Both the position numbers and the translations under genes were made by a program. Below, in pieces: positions 33,321 to 47,307 of a DNA stretch of 64,000 nt (within the stretch, counting starts at the first letter, position 1; each line of letters begins with the position of its first letter). The DNA lies in the NCBI RefSeq assembly GCF_037975245.1, contig NC_092575.1:21587841-21651840 (forward strand), read 5' to 3'. The DNA is from Apostichopus japonicus (lineage: Eukaryota > Echinodermata > Holothuroidea > Aspidochirotida > Stichopodidae). Under the pieces are notes generated by a model, which was not told the origin of the DNA, searched no databases, and saw only the letters and a list, made by a program, of their open reading frames with translations.

Positions 33321-36300
33321 CATCATAGTCTCTTCAAATATCTATTCACAACAATCGTTCAATGCTGCTAAAACTGCTATGTCTTACCAAATATTACGAT
33401 TTGGTTTGAAAATGGTGCATGAAACGTTAGAAAGATCAGAAATAACAGCAACAACAAAAACAGTACAAATTCTGGAGACAGGTTTAAAGTGGCATTCACC
33501 TTCTTCGTTGTTCAAGTTAAGAATTACAGCCTTACGCATGATAATGTTCGCTAATGACTTTGAAAGACAATCATACAGTCATGAAGTTAGTCTCAATGCT
33601 GTGTAACCTATCAGAACCTTCAGGGGGCATCTCTCCTATTCCATTTCATAGTACAAATTCCCTCTTTGCTTTGGAAAGAAAATACTGCGGTGCCCGAGGT
33701 ATCAGCAACAACGCCAGGCCCTCTAGTCTCTTTGCATGTATGCCAATGCAGAGAACTGTAGATAAAAGGGCAGTATCGAACGCAGATAAAATATAAAATC
33801 TAAAAGATCTTGACACAAAGCAGACCTAAGAACCAGTAAACTCTTTAATAGTCTTAATAGCTTCTTCAAAGTCATTTATTTTGCCCTTTATTTTTCTCTC
33901 CTATATGTCAAGCACACTACATGGCATTTCTCATTACCACTTGAAACTATAAAAGGGCAAAAAATATTACTTTCCTATAGTAGTTGATGGAACGAATGTT
34001 TAAAGTACCAAAGGGAAAAAAAATCTCAATGTAAAGAATAGTTTTCTGAGGGATATTTTATAGCCTTCTTTGACGGCGTCGAAATTTCTAGCGCGAAGAA
34101 TTTATGGCAGGAAGATTCCAAAACTGGTTGTTAAGTCGACTTTTTGAAGGAAGATGCATTATTTTACGGCTTGAGCACCTAATAAAGTAATCACCAGACA
34201 CTGAGCAGTCTGTTGCCACTTAAAATGTACTTTGCAACAAAATGTTTTTTCTTCTCTTGTCTTGTGACGTCTTTAAATTATTTCATGTTGAATTGTCAGT
34301 TGACAATGACATATTTCAGATCGATTTGAAGGTCTATGATCACTTTCGGCTTTGGCAGAGGACACACAGAAGGGCTTAGTCTGGCAGTTAATTTTAAAAA
34401 AAGGAAATATTAAGCAAAAGAAAAAAATAAGCAAAAAAAGTACAAAATGGATTTTTGAGCGATATACACAGGTGCTATCCTCGCCGGTACCGAACTTCGC
34501 TGGAAGACATTCGTACTCAACTGTAATGGTAACAACATTTGGCGCATAAAGTTTTCTGATAAAAATTGATAGAGATATATGTTGAAACTATACGCCTCAA
34601 TGTTTACAATAACTGTGACCATTTTAGCATTTTACCCCCAAATATGCTAGAAAACCTAATAATGGTCACACATGTTGATACTTCAAGAAAATGCAATTAC
34701 TCTCACCCTCAAAGCATTTCTCAAAATTCAAGTCAATTTACTTGTCTAATTGGGGGATACACCTCAAATGTCTGTACCTAAACTTGGATCATTAGCACCT
34801 CCAGCCCAGGTATGGGGTATTTTTTGAAAATTTTTTAGTACTTGATAGCTTAACAAAATTTCGGAGGAATTAAAATAATGAAAGCCTTCAAAAAGAAAAC
34901 TTTAGATAATTCAAAAACTGATTTCAGTTCCTTCATTTTCCAATGGTACATTTCATGCTCTTTCTACGTACCACATAAAACAAAGAAAGAAAAAGAAGAA
35001 CAAAATGAAATATAATTACATTTGCCTGTTAATTGTCAATGCAAACAATTGGGAACAAACAGTGTAAACAGGGAAAGGTACATTTTCTATCATCATCATA
35101 TACATTCCTGCTATATGTGTATTCATCTACCCACACACCCCTCCACTCAACACCCTCCTCCACCCAACACCCCCCCCAAACTTCACCTCTCACATGTGAC
35201 ATAAAGGTAGGCCAATTATATGCATTTCCACCCATCTAATAACAGCGGAGTCCCATACAGCCAGGGTACTTCATGCATGTCAGAGAATTTCTTTATGGAA
35301 TTTTCTCTGGTCTTAATTTGTAATACCTTGTTGAAATTATGCAGCTTTAAGTAATTACATGATTTAGTATTCCATACTGAATTAGAGATTCCAGCAATAA
35401 GTCATATTAATGACAATATATTAGGGGTGACAAGATTCTGGTGATGTGCATGTCGGGCGCCATTAAGAGACGAGGGCCAATTTTATAATACAGAAACAAA
35501 AATAACTAACGACGATGACGAAATAGTAAAGAACAAAAAAAAAATTCTGTGACCTCTCCTACTTTTAAGTCCTTGAACAAAGACAGAGAAAGAAATTGAA
35601 ACTATTCAGGGAATTTAGATGAGGATGAGTGAGAACATTATTACTGAAACAAAAAATATATATATATTTTAATAGTAAGGTATGGTAGGGAGACAGGGAG
35701 AGATCAACAGGATAGGAACCATGGTCTTACCCTGTCAGATTTCTAAAACTGGAAACCAATTAAAATAACTGCTTGGATAAAGAGGTGGTAACGGATGTAA
35801 AACAATTATTTCATTCTTTTTACTGCAGGTATTAGTGAACATTTACATGGATACACAAAGCATCCTTAGTAAATATATGAAAATTTATTACACAAGGGTT
35901 CTCTATAGGGAGTTGGCAACTATTTTAATCACACACAAGGGTACAGCTGGGTGTACATTATAAAAGGATACTAAATTAGTCAGTTGATTATTAATGTGAA
36001 AGAGAGAGAGATGTGGAGAGAGACATAGAAAGAATGACATCATGTTGATATCAAAACAGCTGTAAACTTTCTGAATTGTGAATGAACAGGGGATTTCAGG
36101 GTTTTCGTTTTAGTTTTGATGTTTTTTCTTTCCTATCACTATACTTTGAGGGGATGATCGGGCTTGTGTCTGTATTTTATATGTGCATGAGTGTACTGTA
36201 AGCAGTGTGCATCAAAATATATCATCAGTATTGAAACATCACAATTTTAAGAGGTTTTGGGTGGTTTATAAATATTTTCCTTAAATTATGTATGAAACAG

Positions 36301-39300
36301 AATCAAATTGATCACTCTTTGCCCCCCCCCCCTCCCGTCCCAGCCAGGTTTGTTAATCCTGAACATATCACATTCTTTCACCCATTCCGATGCAGTAGTT
36401 ACAAGCTGAAGTTCAAGTTCGATGCTCTTTCACTACTAAGACTTTCTTCAATGTTTCCTTAGCTTGAAACGGAAAATGATTTGTTAAAGAGTATCTTTCT
36501 AATCATTTATAATTTCTCATATCCAATGTTTATGACCGGACTTGATGGATGGGGTGGGGGAAGGGGGGTAGGAGGGGGTTGGTGGGTTAAAGAGAAATAC
36601 TCATTCTATCCATTTAAGAAAACTTCCCTCTTTAGTTTGCACAATAAACTTATATGGTAACCCAGTTTAGAGTGCGGTGTGAACAGCATTGTTCATCTCC
36701 TTTGGTATATTGACTATCAAGTTTTCCTTGAATCGGTTTTGGAGAGATGATACAGAAGGTTATATCTCAGAAAGGGCTAAAAATGATTCTGATTGGTTGA
36801 GATTTGTCACCGGACAAGACGTTGGCGAATACGGAGTTCTTTTATAAATTTGCTTGAAGCAAGTCACTCCAATTCCACATCAGTGTAGCGGATTTACAAT
36901 GCAGTTTGTAGGTGTGGACTTCCCAGGTTTTAACTTATAATACAGCAGCTATGAGTCACAGATCAAATTGATAACTCATAATATTTTGGATGATTCAAGT
37001 GTGAGAATTTGTGTCACAGCTTGGAATTGATATGTCTTTCCGTCTGTGCATAAATTACTGATATTTGTTCTGATTCGCAGAGCTCTTCTGAATGTACAAC
37101 GACAGAAATTTACTGGCATCAAAGACATATTATTTGATATGCAATTTAGGTAGGGTGAATGAGAGATGCATGTGGGATGAGTGAGGGGTGCGTAAGGGCT
37201 GAAATGAGGGGTGAGTGGCCAATGATTGAAATAGCTAGCGATCACATAATATGTTCCCCCTTCCTCCCCCAACAGTTGCTGATATAGAGAAACATCACAC
37301 TTCAGAAGGAAACATCTCCACTTTAAGTTAACCACTCCATTAATTTGTACAATTCTTGACTTCTATGATTTAAATGGCCATAAAGTATTGCATCCCTATA
37401 TATATGTTTAGTCTGCATGCTGAGTATGAAAAAATAGTTTACAAAAAGTAAGCTTATTGGAAGTATCTCAACCCTTAGGAATGGCCAAAGAACTATAATT
37501 AAAAATTGTCTAAATTATGCAGAATAGCACATTTAACTATAAACATTAGCATATTAGAAATATAGAAGAGCTGGCATTCATCTTGAACACTCCTTACCGC
37601 CTCTTTTACCAAAAACAAAAACTGATTATCTAAACAGAAGATATATTAGCTGATCACATCAAATAAAAAGTGCAATTATAAAAACAAAAACTACTGTATC
37701 TCATACAAATTCAATTCAAGATGCTTTTTTTTTTCTCTTTCTTAATCATGAAGAGGTTAATCTCTTGGGCCATAAATTATTTCCCTTACAGAATCATTCT
37801 ATGGATCGTAAGGGATTTCTGTTAAAACTTATAAAGAGGCCAGTTTTTTGCAAGAAGCTCGACAAACCTGCACGAAAATGTTTGGGCAACAATTTTTCCA
37901 TCGCCATGACTGATATTTGGTATCTTATTTGAACTGGATAAAGATTTTGGTACAGTGTTTGGAAGTAATGTACAGTATATGCATGGGCTGTATGGGTTAG
38001 CATACCACTTAGGCCAAAGGTGGTTAATGATAATTCCATATTCAATGATCCATCCAAATTAGAAACAAATCTATGGATGGCTGACCGAGGGAATACCAGA
38101 ACAAATCTTTAAAAAATTTTCTGCACCAACTTCAACCCCACCCCTAAGCAAACACCTGAGAGCAATCACAAGTTGTATGTTGTCACATTAACAGATGATT
38201 GGATACCTCAAGAATTTCCATCAGTTTTAATCTACCAACTTGATCAACCAACTCGAAACTTTTTATGAAAAGAGAGGTTTCCAGTCAGCATGTACCATAG
38301 CTTGCAAACCTTTTATCCATCTACAGATCCCTAGGAACAATGAGGAAATTTACACTTAGACACCCCCCTTACAATCCCCCTCCCCCAACTCCCCAATTAC
38401 CTCAGCACAACCATGTTGAGGTCGATCAGCAAACTTTTGGTAAGAATAACTTTGGCCCGAGATGGCACTCTCAGACTTGTTCTACATCTATATGTCAGTA
38501 AAATTTTGATGGACTTGTTTGGTTTTTTATAGAAATACAGCAATTACTTTGCAGATCTGCCTCTGAGTACCCCAGTATTCCCTCACACACACACACCCCA
38601 ATACACCACAAAATTCTCCTATGGGACCTCCTATGGGTGGCATGGAGTTGGACCCCTGCAAGTTGACAAAGATGGACATAATATAGTACAGTGGTAGTAT
38701 GTTACTTCTTCTAGTCTTCTAGCTTTATAATTTCATTGCTGATATGTACGTTGACCCTTTTTGGACAAATTAAATTAAAGGGTTCAGTGCAGTACAAAAT
38801 ATTTGTGTTGTAAAATTGCCATAACTTATTGTGACCAGAGCAATGTTTGTTTTTGCCTTGAATAGATCAGATAGATGGTTTAAGTTAAAACATTTGAATG
38901 AACCAGACTATTTTTATCCATTTTGTTTCATCATGGTTCAATGAACATAAATGTCTGTGTCCCCAAACATTTAATGTAAATTAAATACTTTGTGATTTAC
39001 CATGTACCAACCTGTGAAGGTTCTAAATACCTAAAATACATTGTACTTGGTGGAGTTTTTAGAAACAGATTTATTTCCATGCAACCTTCCTTATTCATTC
39101 GTTTTCAGTCAATAAAGTACCTGATAATACCACTAGGTAAATGGCAAATGTCAATGCAGGAGCTATCTTTTATATTTAGCTCTGGCGAAAGAAAAAATAA
39201 ACCTCGGTCGTCTTATAATTAACAAAACACGACCTGCTGTTGACAATGCAATGGGTGGTACACAATCATGCACATAGTTAAAACATAAATAATAAAGACA

Positions 39301-40984
39301 TTTATATAGTCTATTGAAAAACTAAGACAGAGGTTGCCAATTTACATGTAAGCGTGGGTGTGCACGGTTGTCTCAGTAAGGTAGGTTATTTTTACAATAA
39401 AGAACAAGTTCAAACTTGGTAGGGTGCAGGGTAGATGATGTAGGACATCATTGACATTGTCTTTGTTTATTATTAAATGAAGATGTTTTTTTTTGTTCTG
39501 ATATTTCGGCTTCATGGAGACATTTCTGAGAAACCGCTGATTAAAATCTGGACAGGGACGCTGTGTTAGTTTTACTTGCCTAATTACCTTTAAAAATATT
39601 CTAGAATTACACTGATTTTAATGTGAGCATACAGGGATTGCCCCCAACAAATTTTGGAAGAAAAATGTAATTTTTTGGCTTAATTTTGTGGGGCTGAAAG
39701 TGGCAAACAATTTGTCAGCCTCAAATTACTTCAAAAGTTAGAACTGTAAAATAAAACCCCATTTTACAACTAACCACCCAATAATCATATGAAAAGTTTT
39801 CACCGACTACTCCATTTGCAGACCCCATCCCTAGGCCACTTCATCTGCCACTGGAGGGGATCACCACGGTAAGGTCAAAATTGGGGTCACCAAGCCAAAA
39901 AAGGAAAAGGAAAATGAAATTACAGAAAATCAAAACTGGCCATCAATGTAATCAGACAATACAGCTAAATTATATGTAAATTTTAATAGCAGAGAGTATA
40001 GTGGAAGCCTACACGTCTAGCAACATGTTCTAAAGTTTATAAAGTGTCATTTCTACATTTGAATCACAGGTGTTAATTTTTCGCATGAAATGAATGAACG
40101 CACATTGTGGGATCGATCATCGCAAATATTTCAGCAGATAATATTCGGAGAGGTTTACATTTCCATTGATATAACATAAATCATCTAACAAATTTAAAAC
40201 ATGCTATATATCCATAGTACCATTCTATGAATAGCATTATTTCTTTAAAACCAACTCTGAATGATCAGATATAAAGTGGAACCTGAGAAGGTAGCCTAAA
40301 CTACCTGACTGGTTTTCTGAGCATAATTGAGAGTTTGTCAGCATATTTCCCCCAAACGTATAGTTTCTTGATAAATTTGGCCCCTGTTACGACGAATATA
40401 AAATAGGCTGCAAAGTTAATTCAAGGACTTGGCAAATCATTGCATAACAATTATTCTGATATATATATATATACATAGCCATCTGTATCTATGGCAACAC
40501 CTGGGTTCAATTATGGATAAACAATACAAACATATCCAAAGGTGATACATACCTACTCTTAAAGTTATCCTTTAAAACAGCTGTCCATTTAGGACTAAAT
40601 TTGAGCCGAATATAGTCATATTTTTTACTACCTAGCATTTAATGATCTTCTTTCATAACCTTTTGCATTATTTACTTCAGTCTACCAAGAAAAGGTCGAC
40701 CGTGTAATGTGAAAGTAGCCTGGGACCCGATAACTCACCAATAAAAGACTATTAAGTATACCTTGATATTTTGCCATCTGGCAACATTTCACGGTCACTT
40801 GCATACATGTTCCACTCAGAGTCAGACTTTCAAGGACGTTTCATATATTTCAAGCAGCTAGCAATAGCCCTGTGGCCAATTTCAATCCTAAAAGCATCTT
40901 CTTAGAACCTAATCCATAACTATAGCATGCATATGGTCCCACTGTTGAGGAACCTAGCTAGCTTCAACATGCATATATGTCGGC
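33321..40984. other. Long stretch with no supported gene
   Basis: About 7.7 kb. A plus-strand frame running to 33606 (135 codons from 33199) is the longest here, but it runs through the DIRS terminal relic and has no motif. Other contents are C-rich tracts at 35140-35175, 36322 and 38365-38390, a GA tract at 36000, and a G-quadruplex-prone G cluster at 36548-36585. Confidence 0.4.
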
Positions 40985-41002
40985 TATATATATATATATA
41001 TG
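40985..41002. repeat. (TA)n microsatellite, left of SINE
   Basis: About 18 bases of TA directly abutting the tRNA-like sequence. Confidence 0.85.
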
Positions 41003-41104
41003 GTTAGGGTGTCCGCGTACAGAGCGGAAGGCCCGTGGTTCGAATCCCGGTGGAGGCTGAAAGTTTTTTCACTGTTCTTGATTTTCCAACTCATTACGAT
41101 TTTC

Positions 41105-41106
<2 letters not shown>
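41001..41106 (+). mobile_element. tRNA-derived SINE of a second family, or tRNA relic
   Basis: TGGTTAGGGTGTCCGC with an anticodon-like stem-loop (TCCGC, loop GTACAGA, GCGGA) leads to the B box GGTTCGAATCCC at 41038-41049. The T-arm stem does not pair well and no acceptor stem is visible, so it is not a functional tRNA gene. About 55 bases of non-tRNA sequence follow, then a TA tract. It is unrelated in body sequence to the SINE at 19.5 kb. Confidence 0.7.

Positions 41107-41136
<30 letters not shown>
41107..41136. repeat. (TA)n microsatellite, right of SINE
   Basis: About 28 bases of alternating TA following CATTACGATTTTCATG. It may be the SINE's own 3' tail or the split half of a target TA tract. 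Confidence 0.85.
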
Positions 41137-41139
<3 letters not shown>

Positions 41140-43084
41140 ACACTTCCAGTCACCCAGTATATACCACTTAACAACAAGGCTGATTTTCATTTAATAATGA
41201 ATTTTCCCCAGCAGCATACATTTACCCAGCATGCCAGATTAGGGGATAATTATTCTCATGGGATCTAAGGTGATCTTTTATATTTCTCATAGAAAATGTG
41301 TGCACTACGTTAGACAAGTCTCGTCATAAATATCTCTCTCTCTCGACTAACATTACGCTACTACACCATCAATCAGCCGGGCAAGTACGACCGAGTACGT
41401 TCTTCATCACGCCTGCTCTCTTGTCACTCTCAGACACAGCTGCTCGTCAATATCTGAAAATGTCTGTAAGAATTTATTAATTCACAAAATATTAATGACA
41501 ACCACATCTATGACAAATGATTATCTTTCATCGTTAGGGAGACATTCGTCGTTAGGTTTACGAGATTTCAAAGAGACGTTATAAATCTATTTTATCCTTT
41601 TTCAAAAGGACCGTCATTTTTCCTTTAAATAATAATTATTACAAAGTTAATCGTCATTTCCCCGACTTGAATTGTTTCTCCGGCTAATCAGATTCAAGAA
41701 ATGGAAAACCAATTGTATTTAATTCATATCTTATTTGTAAGTAATCAGCATCCATGATTAAATTTACGTAAATTTAATCAAAACTCGCACAGAATATAAA
41801 CAACTGCACGTTAGTCGAGTCGAGTTTAATTTTCTGATTGCCTCAAAATATTCAAGTTTATTATCTACGGCGGAATAAAATGCGTCCTAAAATTCCAGTC
41901 ACGGATATCTGTATTCTCTCTGTGAATTCAAACACGATACTTTATATTCATTGGAGTCATTCACGCAATGCAATTGATACAAAGATATTCATAGCCAAAT
42001 ATGATCCCATTAAAGTTAGCAGAATATTTATCGCTGGGAAGGAAGGGGCTCTTTCTTCTTTTTCTCTACATGGGAGATATGTAAATGGATGGATCTAACA
42101 TACCTGTTAACCTGATGCAATACATGTACTCCCACGTGAGATATAAGGTTAATATTTATTAATCAAACTTCACTGATGGATTACCTCGCTTAAAATGTCA
42201 CATCACAGTATCATTCCCAACAAAGAGACATCACAATTTACTTCCTCCCCACCCATCCATCCATCCACCCACCCACCCCTTCCCTTCCTTCCCACCTCAC
42301 TAACTATGACAAAATTATTGGTTATTTCTAACCAAAGAGGTATCAAAATCCCCCCCCCCCAATCCCCCTCTACCCTTCGTACCTAGCTCAAGAAAACAGA
42401 AGAAAAATAACAATTGGTTCCTTACAAACACTTTATAATACATACTTTATTTCATTAGATTTTTAGATTTTCAGATTTGGACCTTATTTTTCTAGGTTTT
42501 TGCAAGATGAACATTTTAAGCAATTTATTGAAATATTGTTATCCTACACTTGATTGCAATTTGAGTTTCAGAGATCAACTTTAATAATAGTACAATAACT
42601 CTTTAAAGCTGTACATGTGCAACTTGTACAAAGTTTGCCGCCCTCTATTTTCATCAACTTTTCCTCTCACTTTGTACACTAGCTCTTAAATTGCTCAAAA
42701 AGAACCTCAATGCAATGTAAATCCCTATAGGGGACAAAAATCAATAGTTTTAATAACCTTCGCAGCCAAATGTTATACTATTGTATGAACTTTAAATTTA
42801 ACGACCCTTTTAATTTCAAGGGAGAAAGATTTGCATCACTATTTTGTAAATTATTTCTCATCGTCTCATGAAAATCATCAATTTTTTTTTCAACGTTTAA
42901 AAGCAAGCAAAACTACAGCTCTGGGGAAATTAAGCAAAAACCTTTTCACCTTCGAGATAGCAATCAGGGTTTATCGGCGCTGTATAAGATGATATTAATT
43001 GCTCGGTGAAATTTCTGACTTCTATCCTTACCAGACTAAAGACATATTGCTAATGATCGGGGAAAAAATGGGTGAAAAAAAATA
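41137..43084. other. Stretch with no supported gene
   Basis: Contains a (CCAT)n/(CCAC)n patch at about 42252-42280 and a C run near 42350. No exon recognised. Confidence 0.4.
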
Positions 43085-43606
43085 GCAGTGGATAGGTTTG
43101 GGTGAAGGTTGGATGTAAAAAAAAGAAAAAAAATTAAAGGATGGATTTGAGGTTATGGGGGTAAAATATGACACACACACACAAAATGTGTTGCATGGAA
43201 TATATTATATTTGTCAATTAAAAAAAATTCAAGGAAGTACAGTAATATAAACCAATGTCACAATTTCCAAATATTGAACGTGTATAAATTTATGGTCTTA
43301 GTGATATTTTTACATATTAGCTTAAAATGCTGTAGAAGGTAGAAAAAAAGATAGTAGAAAGGTTTGGGTGAAGCTGGTCAGGTGTAAAAAGAAAATGAAT
43401 TGATGGATACAGGTGTGAGGTAATTGGGTAAAGCAAGACAGATACGGACAGACAGACAGACAGACAGACAGACACACACAAAATGTGTCAAATGTAAGGT
43501 TATAATATAGCAGTTGCAAAAAGGAACAAATTTAATGAATCAGGTACCACAATATCAATCTTTCCAAATATTGAAAAATTATTAAAGTTTATAAATTTAT
43601 GGTAAG
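43085..43606 (+). repeat. Diverged tandem duplication, unit about 265 bp
   Basis: Copies at about 43085-43298 and 43352-43606 share in order GGATAGGTTTGGGTGAAG or its near match, GATGGAT...GAGGT, a CACACACAAAATGTGT block, CCAATGTCACAATTTCCAAA or its match, and TATAAATTTATGG. The second copy holds an extra GACA microsatellite. Confidence 0.75.
43449..43473 (+). repeat. (CAGA)n microsatellite
   Basis: Six uninterrupted tetranucleotide repeats followed by a CA run, inside the second copy of the tandem duplication only. Confidence 0.9.
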
Positions 43607-46379
43607 TTATACAGTATAGAAGTTTGAGTTTAACATAGTGTTAGAAAAAAATCCAAAACAAAAGTGAAAGCATTGCATATTACATCTTATTTCTTTCCAT
43701 TTTCTATTTTTTCAAAAGAGTACTTGGTGGCTAATTCATTCATTTTTTTATTTTTTTTTTGTGTTGCAGGTGGTGGTTGGAAATGATAATATTATGTCAG
43801 ATGGGGGCATATGTACAGCAGTATAACCACCACAACTTGGATGAGGGAGGGGGAACTGAAATATTTCTGTACAACTTTCTTAAATTGTAGTCCCCATATA
43901 TATAGCTTGGGATGTGTTTGCCTACTCTACTGGTGTAGCTATTATTTAAGCTAGTTATTAGACTAAGGCTTACTTTTCTCCATTTCAAAAGTTTAAAAGT
44001 ATTTACTTATATATTCTAAAAATATCCAAACTGTCTTTATGTATAATTCTTCCATCTTGCACTCATGGGGTGTTGCATATATGATAACATCATACGAATC
44101 TCTGGATCTATCTATCCTGTGGCCTCCTTTGTTTTAAGGGGTTTCTTTAATTGATCTTAGATATGGGATAAGATGAAGGTCACCACACTCCACAGGCAAT
44201 TCCAGCTCTCTTATAATCCAAAGATAAAAATACAAACATAAAGCTTGAAGCGCTGGCCTCTCACAGAAACTGAATTACGTAGTCACGGTACCGATACGAA
44301 CAAAATTTAAAACAGAGGGGGGCCTTTCTGTTTAATGTATACATGACAACGCGACAACACCTGGCAAGTTGCTCCTCGAGTTTCAAAGAACTTTCAAGAA
44401 ACTGATCGGTGCATGCAGACAGGCCTTGTAGATTTGGTTTAAAAAATTCAGATGAAAAAGTTTAATAGCTATTTGCGATCATCTCTGGCTTTCAATATAA
44501 ATAGCATACTTATTTTGGTAAGTACTAACTACCACACTGGCCAGTGAAAAATGACGCAATAACATGAATTACATGGCACTCGATGATGTAGGGTTAGATT
44601 TATTTGTCATAAAATTGATTGATTAATTGATCGATTGATTAATTAATTGATTGATTGATTGATTGACTGAGTATTAAACTGATTGACTGACTAACTGATT
44701 AATTGACATGACTGACTGACCGATGAATTATGTAATTACTTAATTACTTTATTGATTAAAAATAATATGCAATGTTAATGAAAATTACGTTCTCGCTTAC
44801 AGCTAGATACTGACATTGGATTAAATTGCTTTAAATGATCAAAACATGTATCAATATAGGGTGAAATGTTCCATAATAATGTTGTTATAGTAAGTATATA
44901 ATCAATAACTAACATGACTCCTTTTTAAATGATTTTCAAGCAGTATAGATAATTGGATTTAGTCTAACATCTTCCCTAGTATCAGGAACCCCAAAACAGG
45001 TTTGAGATTGGGGAGGGGACAGGGAAGGGACCAGGGGAGGGGGAGGGGTAGGATGGAGAGGACCAGGATATCAAGTCAGACCAAATGTTCAGTGGTGTGG
45101 GTGATATTACCATGTATGAAATACATGGCAGCTGCATGCTCACATGAAAACCACTGATGGGAACATTTTTGGACTATGGGGGGCCCCCTCCCGACCTCCT
45201 CGTGGTCCTGAGTACACATACTTAGACAGTTTAGTATCACTCAGTTTGTTTCTGTAATGTAAAGTCTTAACCGTAGCCTAGAATAGCCTACTTTGCATAT
45301 AAGAATCAGGACCCCAGTTTGTATTCATTATCTATTGTGGATATATACATACATATAGATAATTGAGCAAGAATTTAAATTTCACTCTTCGAGGCAATGC
45401 TTCAAGAAATAATTCACCACGGACCAATTTACACTACTAAAAATAATCAGCAAGAAGTTAAGAAAATACAAATGCCAAACGTTTTCATCGAATTAACTTA
45501 TTTCTCCAGGTGATCATTACTAGTATAATATAATTAGCATACTCCACACAAAAAAGTAGTGTAATTTGGCCATTTAGTTCTATAATAATTAAGCTTAAGC
45601 CTTTCTTCGGTCAGCAGATGGGATTAATTTGTAAGTCAATATAATACAATCCAAGACAATAACAACAAATTTCAGTCAGTGTTTTAACATGCAAACCTTT
45701 CTTAATGCAATACTAAAAGGATGGACCTTTAAATTAATTGGACTGATGTCTGGAACTCGGTGGGAGTTTCCTTAATCTGAATAAATAGTACCTCGATCCA
45801 AATAAAGATCTGTACAAAACCTGATTTAAATGAACCAATTAATTCCTTTTCTTTTTACGACTTTATACCCCAAAGCAACGTAACCTATTAAACCCACGCC
45901 AACTCGACAAAGTACACATTGATGATCCAAGAAAAAACTCGGATTCTCCGCTAAATAGCTAACTGTCGGTATCTTTAAGCCTTTAATAACAAGTTAGTCT
46001 TCGGTGGGTAACCACGGGAATCGACAGATTCACCTGTATAACGATCAGCGAGAGCACTCGATCGTGAAGGTGAAAAAAGGTTGCAGAGAAGTTCAGAAGA
46101 TGAAGTAAATTATTACTGAACTAGATCTGTGATTCAGACAGGTTATTCAGAGGGTCAAATGGCTTACAATGACTACCGGACATTTATCATACAAGGATAT
46201 TTAATGGGAAACAAAAACAGTTAACTTTCAACCTGTAGATGAGAAAAATTGATCAATTGAAACTGCATTAATTTGCTGATTTCAAGTGATCAAGTTTGGC
46301 CAGTTTCTTGTATTCACAGGGATTTATATATCAACATCACCCATGCATTAACTTATATACATTTGGAGGAATCTTGTTC
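43607..46379. other. Stretch with no supported gene
   Basis: Includes a degenerate GATT/GACT tetranucleotide array at 44612-44740 and a G-rich patch at 45008-45060. The patch has many runs of three or more G on the plus strand, so a quadruplex is possible. Confidence 0.45.
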
Positions 46380-46416
46380 ACAAGGTTGACATACTTAGAC
46401 CTCTGTTGACACTGAC

Positions 46417-47032
46417 TGACCGTTGACCTCCAAAAAAAAAAAATTAGAATTCTTGTTACTACTATGTCAGAGGATCCACATGCCCAGTTTGAATTATGTG
46501 GCATTCAAACTTTTTGCCTTTAGTGACATCAAATGAACTTTGACCTCTACAATACAGTATGACAGTGCATAATAAATGGATTCAAATTCCATGTAGTAAA
46601 ATTTGCCCATGCTTTCTTTTGGGGTTTATAATGTTTAAAAGGTTTTCAGAAAATATGAGCTAGCACGATCTCTGATAGATCTACAAGGTTCACAAACTAC
46701 AACTTTTGTAGACCTGCAATAACCTTTGACCTATACCAAAACAATGAGGTTTTTGTACTCACGTTAACATTTGGATATGCTGAACCAAAGGTTAAATTAT
46801 CATTTTTAAACTTTTACTGTGCATGGAGGTAACATGTTTACAAGGTCATAGAATCAGACTGACCTCTGCTGATTTACCTCAAATGACATTTGTTTTTACT
46901 TACTAACATATATGGGGCTATAACTGCTAAGGGATATAAATTTCACAAAAGCTCTACTTTTGTATTTACAGTACTGTGTTAACAAGGTGCTCAGACTTTT
47001 GACTACTGTCGACCTCAAGTGACCTTTGACCT
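46417..47032 (+). repeat. Degenerate repeats with DR1-like nuclear-receptor motifs
   Basis: TGACCGTTGACCT (46417), TGAACTTTGACCT (46534), TAACCTTTGACCT (46720) and TGACCTTTGACCT (47020) recur with related flanks (ACAAGGT...AGACTGACCTCTG, TCAAATGACATTTG). The last is a perfect direct repeat of TGACCT spaced by one base, the DR1 type bound by RXR/HNF4-class receptors. The irregular spacing (117, 186 and 300 bases) indicates an old, decayed tandem repeat rather than a designed promoter. It lies 557-1172 bp upstream of the receptor start codon. Confidence 0.6.
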
Positions 47033-47284
47033 AGCAAGGAAAAGCAGTGGTTACTTCAAAGTTGTATTTCCATCAAAAAAAAATACTCCAAATTTATATA
47101 CAGTGCGAACGGAGATAATCACCCTAACATATATGCATTCTGAACTAAGTATAATATACTTAGCTTTACTGAAGTCCTATTCCTCATCTTACCCCACCCC
47201 ACCCTACCCCTTCCAACCATAGGTACATCCTTTCAATTCAACTGATTGGTACAGTATGTATATACAGTATGTAGTTATTTTAAT

Positions 47285-47307
47285 GTTTTCCTCTTTTCTC
47301 CTCATAG
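47285..47307 (+). other. Probable splice acceptor before the receptor exon
   Basis: GTTTTCCTCTTTTCTCCTCA is followed by TAG at the end, a long pyrimidine tract directly joined to an AG. It would open an exon with about 281 bases of 5' untranslated sequence before the receptor's ATG at 47589. No upstream exon could be identified. Confidence 0.5.

Noticed and set aside
33199-33606. 135-codon plus-strand frame
   Set aside because: Runs through the DIRS terminal relic, has no known motif and no splice or homology support; probably chance.
36976-37335. 119-codon minus-strand frame
   Set aside because: No domain, low-complexity His/Pro content, and AT-rich surroundings typical of non-coding DNA.
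41001-41075. Functional tRNA gene
   Set aside because: B box and an anticodon-like arm are present, but the T stem does not pair and no acceptor stem exists; a SINE head is the better explanation.
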